Assembly (NCBI GenBank): GCA_963854835.1
Contig: OY978525.1
Location: 86,605,171-86,669,170, forward strand
DNA: 64,000 nucleotides
Source of the DNA: Megamerina dolium
Lineage: Eukaryota > Arthropoda > Insecta > Diptera > Megamerinidae
Direction: 5' to 3'
Shown: one piece after another, positions 39,386 through 49,792 of the stretch
How the letters are laid out: every line of letters begins with the position of its first letter
Position numbering within the stretch: the first letter of the stretch is position 1
Position numbers and translations under genes: made by a program
The notes under the pieces: model-generated
What the model saw: only the letters and a program-made list of their open reading frames with translations
Told to the model about the DNA's origin: nothing
Database searches by the model: none

Positions 39386-42300
39386 CTACTCGCTGAACCA
39401 ACCGGAACGTTGAATGAATTTTAGGAGATTGAGAATATCAATCTGGGATAGATGGGCTAGGTCACTCAAATGGTAGTGTCCTAGGAATTTTTTTCGATTT
39501 TTGCATAAAGCGGGGCAGGTGCATAGCAGATGCGAGATCGTCTCGAGTTCCTCTTCATCTCTGCAGCTTCTGCAGAAGTCATGAGTGAGGTTGCCCAGAC
39601 CTAATCTCAGAGCGTGAGGACCTATGAGGCAGTGACCAGTGACCACTTCCACACAGGTCGAGATATCTACCCTATTAAGATCGACAAGTTTACGTGAACG
39701 TTTCTATCTGAGGAGGGGCCACAGCAATTTCGCCGTCCTACAGATGGGTGTATCCGTCCATCTTTTCTGGAAGACGTTAGTGGTGGTAACCTCCAATTTA
39801 AGCTTGCACGTGACTATGGGAATCCCTAACCGAGAATTCTCCTGGGTTAGAGGCTCATTTGTACCCTGTCTTCCAAGCTCGTCGGCTATGCAGTTTCCTC
39901 GTATACCCCTGTGTCCGGGTACCCAGCACAGGAGAATATTGTGCTGCTCAGTCATCTCGTTAAGAGATTTGCGGCAGTCAAGCATGGTGTTAGATTTTAC
40001 GAGAAATGAGTCCAGGGCCTTAATTGCAGCTTGGCTGTCGCTCAAGATGCAGATGTCTCTGCGGGAGACAAAGCTCTGTTTGATCCAAGTAAGTGCATTG
40101 TGAATCGCTTTAACTTCTGCCTGAAACACACTACAGTGGTCCGGCAGGCGGAAAGAAATATTAAGGTTGAATGATTCGGAATACACACCTGCTCCCACCT
40201 TTCCATTAAGCTTAGAGCCATCAGTAAAGATAGTATAATTTGGCATGAATCCTTCCGCCTCCCAGGCGAACCTATCAGGGAAGGAGGTTAGGAATTTCCG
40301 TTCAAAGGCATATGTCGGCTTGATATAATCAAGTGAAGTTTCAATATTAAAAGTTTCCAGTATGCTAGCATGTCCGAAGGACTTCGATGTCCATTGGTGC
40401 AGGCCAGTAAGGCGTAAAGCAGAATTGGCCGCCAGCTGCTTACCAAGTAAGTCAAGCGGGGTAAGATGTAGAAGCACTTCTAGTGCTAACGTTGGAGTTG
40501 TTCTCAGTGCTCCTGTTATTAAAATTCAAGCCGCTCTTTGTATTTTTTCAAGGGGCCTGTCATAGGAGGACTTAGTAAGTGCAGTCCACCAGGTCAGTAC
40601 CCCATACAGGAGGACTGGCCTGATAACCGCCTTGTAAATCCAACAAACAATTTTCGGTTGCATAACCCACTTTTTCCCTATAGCTTTTTTACAGGCATAG
40701 AGTGCAGTGCTGGCTTTCTCAACCCTACAAGTGATGTTTTTCTTCCATTTTAGTTTTCGGTCTAGGACTATTCCTAGATAACGGGTTTCTTCTCGCAGAA
40801 TTAATGGGACCCCCCTAGAGTGGGAACGTTTATGGGTGGTGTTTTTTGCTTTGTGGAGAACAAAATCAGCTCAGTTTTTTGTGGGTTCGTATTTAAGCCC
40901 CTATCCTTAGCCCATTTTGATAACATATTGAGATTGATTTGAATAATGTCCGTTAGTATTTCCGGAAATTTTCCAGCCACCAACAAGACAACGTCATCGG
41001 CATAAGCAATCACTCCGCACCCCTTCCTCTCTATTTCCCGTAGTAGTTCGTTAACTACCAAGTTCCATAGAACAGGGGAGAGTACCCCACCTTGTGGGGT
41101 TCCTCTTCTTACACGTTTCGTGATGGTAGATCCACCCAGCTCGGATGTAATGAGTCTATCTTTCAATAGCCGTTCTATACATCTGCTAAGCGTTACCTCC
41201 ACCCCGAGTCGTGCAAGAGCCTCCGTGATTGCTCTGGGCTGAACATTGTTGAAGGCACCTTCAATATCCGTGAAAGCCGCTAAAACAAATTATTTATTAT
41301 GAAGAGATTTCTCCACAATTGAAACTAACTCATGTATCGCTGTTTCAACGGACTTCCCATTTGTGTATGCATGTTGAGAAGGAGACAGCTTATGGTGTAT
41401 CTTAGATGGATGTCTAGTAATCTTTCCAGTGTTTTGAGTAAGAATGATGATAGACTAATTGGTCTAAAGTCCTTTGGGCTTGTATGGGAGCTCTTTCCAG
41501 CCTTAGGTATGAAGACAACTTTGACTTGTCTCCAGAGTTTCGGAATATAGCCAAGGCTTATGCAGGCAATGAAAATCTGCTTTAGCCATGGAAGAATTAG
41601 TTTGGCTACCTGTTGTAGCTGTGCTGGAATTATCCTGTCAGGTCCATGGGATTGGTAAGGCTTGAACGTGTTTATCGCCCAAGTAATCTTCTCCGATGCA
41701 ACTATTGAATAGTCTAACGGTAATGACTTGTAATCAAGCGGGGTTTCAGTTTCAGACGGATCGTTTGGGAAATGTGCATTTACTAGCGTTTGCAGCGTTT
41801 CAGTAGAGGTTGTGGTCCACGTTCCATCTGGTTTGACCAGAACACTTGGAGTATGGAGTGATTTAGAAAGGATTTTCCTAAGTCTAGAAGTCTCAGAAGC
41901 GTCTTCTATATCCCTACAGAAGCTCTTCCAGGCTTCGCTTTGGCATTTCCTGAGGTTGTATTTATAAGTTCTGAGGGCCGATTTATAATCCGCCCAATCT
42001 GATTCTAGGTGAGAGATTTTAGCACAATTGAAGAGCTTGCGAGAGTCTTTTCTCAAACTGTCGAGCTCCTGGTTCCACCATGGAGGTTTACCTTTCCCCC
42101 ATTTCTTACGAATCGGACAGGACAACTTGAATGCCTTGTTGAGAGTTTTTGTGAGGCAGTAGACTGTGGCGTTTATCTGATTTATGTTAGTTATAGTCGA
42201 AGGAGCTACGGGTAGATTAGAACTAACTGACTCCCTGAAACGTGACCAGTTTGTCTTTTTTGGGTTTCTAAAGACCACTGGAGTAGGAGGTTTAAAATCT

Positions 42301-42971
42301 ATGGCAAACTGTATGTACTATGATCAGAGAAGGAGTGCTGATCCAATACTCTCCAGTTTCTTATATGGCCTACAATGCCTTCGGTGGCAAGAGTTAAGTC
42401 TAGAACCTCCTGCCTATTTTTTGTTATGAAAGTTGGGGTCTCACCCCTGTTACACACTATAAGGTTTGTTGTAAGGATATAATTAAACAGTGACTCACCT
42501 CTGTCGTTAATATCCCTGCTACACCAGATTGTATGGTGCGCGTTGGCGTCGCATCCTATTATGAGTCCAGCCCTGGACTTTTGGGCATCTTCTATTAGAT
42601 TTTTGAGATTGCTTGGTGGTGGTGATTCCAGGTGGTCGTGCGCGAGGTAGGCTGATGCAAACCAGCAGCGCATACCTACATATATTCTCTGCGCATACCA
42701 CCGTCGTATCTAAATTGCTGTAATTACAGAGAGAAAGAAAGGTTATTGATTTTCTTAGGAGTATGCAGGCCCTAGGTCTACCTGTGTTACGCTTGTATAT
42801 TAGGTTATATCCTGGTGTCCTTAGTCCACAAACCATGTTGCCAACTGTCCACGGTTCTTGGACCAGAACGATGTCTTCTCCGTCGGCTTCCAGACGAAGG
42901 ATAAGAGCGGCTGAGGCCGCCTTAGACTTGTGCAGGTTTATCTGTAGGCAATGAAGCATCCTCGCCACCAT
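39386..42971 (-). pseudogene. LINE ORF2 polyprotein, multiple frameshifts
   Basis: Starts at 42971 (MVARMLHCLQINLHKSKAAS). Endonuclease: QINLHKS, LVQEPW, then after a frameshift near 42675 GCDANAHHTIW and SFSDHS. Reverse transcriptase: a second shift near 42290, GPDRIIP, FRPISLSSFLLKTLERL, a shift near 41345, AAFTDIEGAFNN, GTPQGGVLSPVLWN and YADDVVLL at about 41020-41080. RNase H: IFTDGSKLNGKVGAGVYS, FQAEVKAIHNAL, ILSDSQAAIKAL and WVPGHRGIRGNCIADELG at 39880-40230. C-terminus: CRSCRDEEELETISHLLCTC. A TAG near 39702 lies between RNase H and the C-terminus, and a TAA near 41290 lies in the reverse transcriptase. Confidence 0.88.
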
Positions 42972-44141
42972 TGGTCACTTTCGCTTCCACAATAGTGACG
43001 TTGACCTCATCGTCTCCAAAGTCCAGCAGCTCATCCTCCAGTAAAATCCGATCCACATACCCTGCAGCATCGGATTCTGAGGAGAACGAGTCGCGCGAGT
43101 CCTGCCGCACAAGCATCCTGGATCTGATAGGGAGCGTCTCCTCCGTCTCCATCCGTTTTGCCACAGACTGATCGCCTGCGCGTGTATCTAAGTCATCCTT
43201 CCGATATACTCGTAGGTTGATCCTCGAAAAACAATAGTTTATGTACCCACCGGATTTCGCCAGGGGTACCAGGGACTCTTGGTTGACGATTATGGTCACC
43301 CTACGGTATGTTCCTTTCTTCTCCTCATCCAACTTGGCTATTCGCAGGTTGTGTGTTGGGAGGGTGGGATTACACATCTTTGTATTTTTAATAATAATGG
43401 CCGGGTCACTAGGTTCCGCTGGGGTCCAGGCAGAGGTGCGCGGCCTACTCGGGATAGCGTCTCTCTCTATCACCTCTAGGCGCGCACCCGGCCATACTTC
43501 TCCAGCTCTGGTGATCGCTATTTTGTATAGGTCGAGAGTACGTTGATCAGCACAGGCAATCAGTTTGATGTTGCCATGGTGCCATCCAGCTTCTCGTATA
43601 ATAGGCGGAGGTCCGGGATGGTCTTCCATTAGAGGATTGAAGATCTCTGCTAGCTTACATTCTAGCAGTCTCCAATTTGATGAAGCGATGAAGCCATCAG
43701 CGTCATTTCTGTCGACTACCGCCATTACCAAGTCTCCTTGAAGGATTTCGCTAAAAGTGTGACCCACATTGCCGCGGGCTCTTTTAGCAACTGGTTTGGC
43801 AGTGTCTTCAGATGACCGCTGGCGCTTAATGTTGCTGCGATTTGTTATGTCGGTCGCCCATACCAGTGAGGCCTTCTGTTTATCAGATCTCTCATTCTCC
43901 GGTATGGCACGTAATCTTTCTAAAATTCTCGTCGCAGTACGACGGCTTTGTGGTTGGGTACAGCCGCGAACGTCGGTTTAGTAACCGATGCTCTGTTGAT
44001 TGGTAGTGGCAAGCTTGCGCTCGTACTTGATCTCGGGAGATTCTCGGCATGGCTAGGCCCTTTTCTATCCTCCACGGCTTTCGCTGCCTCCCCCGATTTT
44101 ACTTTCTTTGTTTTTGTTTTTGTGTGCTTTACTAATTCCAT
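42922..44141 (-). pseudogene. LINE ORF1 (DUF4780-like), one frameshift
   Basis: ORF1 protein, presumably a nucleic-acid-binding chaperone for the retrotransposon RNP. The likely start is the Met at 44141 (MELVKHTKTKTKKVKSGEAA), opening a basic, Lys-rich N-terminus. A frameshift near 43955 moves the reading into a frame that includes GHTFSEILQGDL at 43767 and continues to the stop at 42922. The DUF4780-like core spans about VDRNDADGF to the RVYRKDD region, with PGPPPIIREAGWHHGNIK as the most typical segment. The acidic C-terminus overlaps the ORF2 start by about 50 bp. No CCHC knuckles are seen. Confidence 0.8.
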
Positions 44142-44408
44142 AAAAATCCCACGAGTATCGGAGAAGGCTAAATAATACGGAGGGCGCCAGGTATCCGTAT
44201 ACTCCGTTTACGGCTGAGCTATTTTTTAACCTGGGCCCGCAGCCAGGCTGATTCTCGGCACGGGTCGTATAACACCTTAATCCAGCCCAGGGGGAAGGGA
44301 AAGTGGGTGGGAAGTGGGATTGGGAAAAGGGTGGTGCAGGAACCTCTTTCCTATGGAAGGCTTGCAAGCTCGAATGCCCATCCGAGCCTACAAAACAATC
44401 CTTAGCTA

Positions 44409-44424
44409 ACCGCCTCAAGGCGGT
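44409..44424 (-). other. stem-loop near the 5' end of the LINE
   Basis: A perfect 6-bp inverted repeat, ACCGCC-TCAA-GGCGGT, lies about 55-70 nt inside the 5' end of the LOA-like element, whose first bases in sense orientation are GGCCGGTAAAAATCC. It may be part of a structured 5' leader. Function is unknown. Confidence 0.5.
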
Positions 44425-44488
44425 CATTTCCAGCTGGCACCCACAGGGAGGGTTTGGAAGAGGATTTTTACCGGCCAGTCGAATAGTT

Positions 44489-44826
44489 TGATTAATCAAA
44501 CTTTTTGAACAAACAATTAATCGCACAATCCTAATATAGAGCGCAGGCAGCTCAATGTGAACAGACACATTACAAAAAAAAATATGGCCATAAAAATAAT
44601 AAGATTTCGATGTATTTGTGGCAAAAAAATTTGCGCAATGAGATCTATATGATTTTAATATTGTATTTCGTGCACTTTAAATTTCCCCAAATCTTATCAA
44701 AAGTAACATACAAATTTTATTTGTCGAGTGACAATTTTTAAATTATATTATACATTTGCAACAAACTATGAGCAGACCTTGGAGTGCATAATGACAAATA
44801 CGGCTGTTTCAAACATAAACAAAGAG
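44489..44826. other. short spacer
   Basis: Next to the right target duplication is a perfect 18-bp palindrome, AGTTTGATTAATCAAACT, at about 44484-44501. Nothing else is recognised up to the MITE. Confidence 0.55.
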
Positions 44827-44829
44827 TTA

Positions 44830-45862
44830 TGCTGCAACTAGCCACCGACGTAGCGTACGTACGTACCGCCCGTACGTAAGAGCAAAAAATTAATATACGT
44901 GAAGTATATTTTAATAAATAACTAAACAAGATGATAGTTTTGATTAATTAAAAAAAAAATAAAATTTTTTAGTTAATTTTTTATTCATTTATAAAAGTCT
45001 AAGCTTGTAACCCTGTAAACATATAGAGCGATTAGCTGACAATTTTTTACGTAAAAAATCAAATTGCTGTTGATTCTCTCCGCTACGAGCAACGTCTACG
45101 TCACCGTCATATGGTAGTGAGTTTTCGTTAACACGACGTTCCCATAAGATAGGTCGTGTCAGCTGACACGTTCTACGTTTTTACTTCGGTGGCTAGTTGC
45201 AGCATTAAAATCTAATTGCTGTTGATTCTCTCCGCTACAAGCAACGTCTACGTCACCGTTATACGGTGGTGAGTTTTCGTTAACACGACGTTCCCATAAG
45301 ATAGGTCGTGTCAGCTGACACGTTCTACGTTTTTACGTCGTAGCGTACGTACGTACCGCCCGTACGTAAGAGCAAAAATTTGTCAAAAGTTATGCCCGTA
45401 GCAGCGACGGAAAAATCGACTGTTCTTTCTTATATACATACATAACAATGTTGCCATGTAACACTGTGCATGCATACTTTTAATCACACTTACCATTTTC
45501 ATGATCAAATTTCATAATATATATGTTAGAAAATAAAAAAAAAAAATTAATATACGTGAAGTATATTTGAATAAATAACTAAACACGATGATAGTTTTGA
45601 TTAATTAAAAAAAAAACTAAACTTTTTTAGTTAATTTTTTATTCATTTATAAAAGTCCAAGCTGGTAACCCTGTAAACATATAGAGCGATCAGCTGACAC
45701 GTTTTTACGTACAAAATCAAATTGCTGTTGATTCTCTACGCTACGGGCTACGGGAACGTCACCGTCATACGGTGGTGAGTTTTCGTTAACACGACATTCC
45801 CATAAGATAGGTCGTGTCAGCTGACACGTTCTACGTTTTTACGTCGGTGGCTAGTTGCACCA
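44830..45862. mobile_element. composite TTA-flanked MITE
   Basis: The first unit, 44830-45204, has terminal inverted repeats TGCTGCAACTAGCCACCGA and is flanked by TTA on both sides (44827-44829 and 45205-45207). The sequence then continues with a second right-half block (45213-45337), a second left-half block (CGTACGTACGTACCGCCCG at about 45344), an unrelated insert, a second middle block (45548-45715) and a third right half. It ends with the same terminal repeat at 45862, again followed by TTA. The TTA duplication is PIF/Harbinger-like. It is noncoding. Each right half carries the palindrome CGTGTCAGCTGACACG. Confidence 0.75.
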
Positions 45863-46170
45863 TTACTTTGTGAGTCAAACTTAGTTTTGCAAATTTCATT
45901 ATTAATTTATATTTCAATCAGTTATAAACATACTTGTGACGATGTGTAATTGTGTAAAATAGAAGCATGAGCATATGTGTATATTTTGTAAGTGTAAAGT
46001 GCAAAAAGCATGAATATTCTGCACATGCTCATGCACGGCCAAATGCAATGAATTGTGAAAAAGCTAATATCAGGATCTCGCCAGATCATAGTGTATCTAT
46101 AGTCACTGCAACATGTGCATACACAAAGGTTAATTTAATGTTAATGGAAAAACAGCAATTCCTTATCTTA

Positions 46171-46503
46171 TAGCCTAGACAGACGGCAGCCTAATTCCGG
46201 ATTACCGAGTTAATTCGAATTAACTCGGGCATTAACTGCAGCTAATCCTCTATGAGTTAATTCTCAAAATAAAAGAGGATTAGGGCAATTTGCGATGGCA
46301 ACTCTGCTGAAAATTGTAGATTTCCTAATATCGAGAGTGACAGATGACAGAAATTGATAGTGATAGTAACGTAAGTAAGCAGACCTAATAAAACAGCAAT
46401 CAGCCGTTTAGTTAATCCGCAATACTGCCGTCTGTCAGGTTAATCCTTTATTAGGATTAAGTGCGCCGGTAATCCAGATTAACGCTGCCGTCTGTTTAGG
46501 CTA
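46171..46503. mobile_element. 333-bp TTA-flanked MITE
   Basis: The left end TAGCCTAGACAGACGGCAGC and the right end (reverse complement TAGCCTAAACAGACGGCAGC) differ by one base. Both are flanked by TTA (46168-46170 and 46504-46506). Inside is a perfect 22-bp palindrome at 46206-46227 (arms CGAGTTAATTC), and TAATCCTCT...AGAGGATTA and TAATCCTTTATTAGGATTA hairpins. It is noncoding. The 3-bp TTA duplication suggests PIF/Harbinger or a related superfamily. Confidence 0.8.
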
Positions 46504-46506
46504 TTA

Positions 46507-47099
46507 AATATTAATTTTGTACAGATAGCAACAAATCGTATTGTCATAGGGAAGCAATTTTTGGGTTTCTTTACCTGGCGAGTTGGTTGCTGACAAACAT
46601 ATGGCATCCCAACTTTGAATTGTGCGAAATGTCCATTAATTTCCACCACATCTTCCAACATCAGGTAGAGCAATTGAAAAATCTCTCTTGCCTTCGGATT
46701 ATAATGTCAGAAGCGGCTTTCGTACAGTGTCACTCACGTGGGTGCTTTTTTCTTTGTTTCTTTACTAAGTATGTGTTTATTGTTTACTTTATTTCTTTCA
46801 TTTATGAGAACTTTCTCTTATTAGTCTACCCTTATAAAATTACCAAGCATTTCCAACAAGTTGCAACAGCTGATTAAACAGTAGTGCCCTCTTTCCCCAA
46901 ATAGCTACAAATACCAGTAATTCTATATCAACCACAGTAAACAATATTTATTAATACATTTTACTTTAAAGACCAAGAAGTTAAGAACATTGTTATATTC
47001 AATTCATATGCATATTGCATTTTCCTATATATTTTTTTAATTGCGTTTTTTTGTACCTGTTTTATATGTTTAACAGCCCTGTCTTCCATTTCGCTTTGC
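46507..47099. other. spacer, nothing identified
   Basis: Short open frames only, with no recognised domain. Confidence 0.5.
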
Positions 47100-48850
47100 T
47101 CAACACATTAATACCGTTCAGTCAGTCATTCGTCTTTATTCATTTGCGTTGAAAGTGTGTTTTGTTGCTCTCTTCGTTTATCTCGTGTTCAAAGTGAAAT
47201 TGTTTTGCAAGATATTCAACTCATATTTGTTGTATAATAATTAAAATAGACAAAGCAAATATCGTAAAATTTTGCTGTCAGATATCCACTTTAATCACCT
47301 CAAGTAAAAGCGCATTTTTGTGTGGCAAAATGCCGAATATTGAACACACACAAGCATGCCAACGAAGTGCAAAACAAACAAGCGAATACCACTGTGAATT
47401 GAACTCTTGAACTGACAAAATTGTTAATAATTAAAAATGTAAAATAAAGTAGAGAAAAAGGAAAAACATACCAACAACAACAACGAATATCATTCTTAAT
47501 GAGAAGAAGAAACATTTCACAACGAAATACCAATAAAATATAGCAATTTTTATTTTCTGATGTATACATTATACATATGATGTTGATATGCATGTACATA
47601 CGTACATATATAATATGCGCGCAGACAATAATAAAATATTTTAATTGAAATACTTACGACAAAAAGCAATAACAGCAAAAGCAGTCTGTCTGGGACGGCA
47701 GCACCAACAACAGCATCAACACAAAAACGACAGTAACCAGATCAGCGGAAAAGCAACATCAGTAGCAGGAGCAGCAGAAAAAACAAAACAAACAAACAAC
47801 ACGAAATTGCAAACATCAGTGAAGGTGAACACATTTCACATAGAATATAAATAATACATACTGTATGTGCAATACGTACGTTTTAGACATATTTCATAGA
47901 ATTGCTTTATGTGTTGTAGCTATTTATTTTAACTTATTTAAATTCATTCAAAATACATCATTGGCAGTCGAATCGGCAGTTAACGTATTCTAAACAACAG
48001 ATCAGTGTGAAGTACCTTCAGAACTCAACACAATTGTGCTGCGTGCAACGCCACCATTACCTTCATACATATATTGTCCATCACCGTATACACAGAGTGG
48101 AGCCAAGTGCAAGGTGTTCATGAATATGTACGTATGGATACGTTTTGTGTATGTGTGTGTAGCACTTGTTTTAATCGATACAGTGCTATGATAAATACAT
48201 CTCATATACCTTACATACATAGCCATCATTTGTGGCTATTATCAATTAAACGCAATATAATAAAAAATTGCAAAAATTTAATTTCCAACACAAAAGGCAC
48301 AAATACAAACAGAGCATACCAAAAGTACACTTATGCGACAATTAACTGATAAAATATTCAAGATACATATTATAATAATAGAGTATTGTGCTTTATACAC
48401 AAAACAACAGTTGTTAGCCAAGTAACAACGACAGTGAAGTGTGAAACGGACGTTAAGGGATTTCATGATATTGTTAATGGAAACAACGGTGGCGGGAGCG
48501 GCAATGGTGGCGGTTGCGACAATGCGAGATTAGACAAGTTAATAGTGAAGGCTTGATAATATATCATATTATTTCATTGGTATTATTAATTATAGTATTG
48601 TATTGTTTGTAATATACCTCCATACCTATATTAGTATTTTATAATCACATTAATATGGGTTTTTATTAGCTTTAGAATTTCGCATTTTATTCTACTAAAG
48701 CAAAGACAGAACATAGGAGCGGTGGGCAAAACGAAAATGGAAGCACCACGTCCAGCTCAAGATTCTATCGTTAAAACAGAAAATGTATATACCAACAATT
48801 TAGAGAATTTCCTAAAAATTAACTATTTCGATCAAAAGAATCCATAGATA
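47100..48850 (+). other. possible 5' exon region of an unidentified gene
   Basis: Composition changes here. There are TCAGTC initiator-like words at 47118-47127 and a CAA/CAG-rich stretch at 47640-47830. An open but Met-less stretch at about 48400-48555 encodes VKCETDVKGFHDIVNG and a Gly-rich GGGSGNGGG segment. Near 48739 a Met in good fly context (ACGAAAATGG) starts MEAPRPAQDSIVKTE. Such CAR-rich leaders are common in 5' untranslated exons of fly regulatory genes. I cannot define exon boundaries or identify the gene. It could be an upstream leader exon of the Myd88-like gene, which lies on the same strand 11 kb downstream. Confidence 0.3.
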
Positions 48851-49410
48851 TGTATGTTTGTCAGTTTGATACAAAGTGTCAATGAAAACAACAGTCGAGT
48901 AGCAATTCCTCATAGGTATATATTTTATTTGTATTATGTCAAATGGTAATTAATATGGCATTATACAATTTGTAATTAGATAGAAAAGCTGATAAATAAC
49001 ATTTGTTCGATGAGGTATAACCGTTTCGCTTATTATAACTAATATTATTACAGGTTTTTGAATCCTGCCAAGTGTAATATTAAGAGTAACTGTAATAACC
49101 ATTACAGTGTAAATCCATCTCAGTATCCTTAGCATAAATATCAGCTTTTTCCTGCTATGGATTTACAAATTTTAAATATCCTAGTAGTCTAATATTACGC
49201 CCATCAACTTTATTTTCTGTCTGTAATTCTATCTCTTTCTTACATATAAGCTGATATATTTTAGTTTCCTAACTTTGTGCTTTCTAGTGAATGAAATATT
49301 TGTGGTTTTGCGAAGTTAATACGCAACCCCATTTTTCCCTGCCATCTTTTTATTATTTTCAGCCCTAACAAGCTTCCTTCACATAGAGTATTGTCTAATT
49401 TTTCCCTACA
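48851..49410. other. spacer, nothing identified
   Basis: A+T-rich, with no recognised feature before the SINE target duplication at 49411. Confidence 0.5.
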
Positions 49411-49420
49411 TATTACATAA

Positions 49421-49783
49421 GTGGGTGCCGTAGCTCAATGGTTAGTGTGTTCGCCTTCTGATCTGTAGGTCGTGGTTCAATCCCCGGCTGATGCATAACA
49501 AATTTAATATCGATAAGATTTTTCTTTCGAACGGTACCCACCTGTCGGCAAGCAATTGGCAATTCTTCCGACAGTAACAACTTACCATGAAAAAGCTTCT
49601 TAAAGAACTCTGTGACAAAGCTCAGAAAAAGTGATGTCACAAGTGTTCTGCCGTTCGGAACCGGCTAAAATAAGTAGGTCCCTTCTAATATCGTCCAAAA
49701 TTTAAGACGCACAACAGTAATGGAAGAGAAGCTCGGCCAATGAGCCCTTTGGGGCTTTATGTGCCACATATTTATTTATTTTT
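49421..49783 (+). mobile_element. tRNA-derived SINE, full length, with 9-bp target duplication
   Basis: Starts GTGGGTGCCGTAGCTCAATG, with an A box carrying one change, an intact B box (GGTTCAATCCC), full body and T-rich tail. TATTACATA is present at 49411-49419 and 49784-49792, fixing the insertion at about 363 bp. It is very close in sequence to the copy at 16227, so this subfamily moved recently. Confidence 0.93.
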
Positions 49784-49792
49784 TATTACATA

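Larger units (their letters stand above)
39275..44476 (-). mobile_element. LOA-like non-LTR retrotransposon, nearly complete
   Basis: A 5.2-kb minus-strand LINE bounded by a perfect 12-bp target duplication, AGTCGAATAGTT, at 39263-39274 and 44477-44488. Order: 5' untranslated region (44142-44476), ORF1 with a DUF4780-like domain, then ORF2 with endonuclease, reverse transcriptase, RNase H and a C-terminal Cys-His segment. The 3' end is a (TTAGG)n tail next to the left duplication. Several frameshifts and at least one in-frame stop make it inactive, although its ends are complete. A full-length copy with an intact duplication suggests fairly recent insertion. RNase H plus this ORF1 type argues for the LOA/I group. 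Confidence 0.92.
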
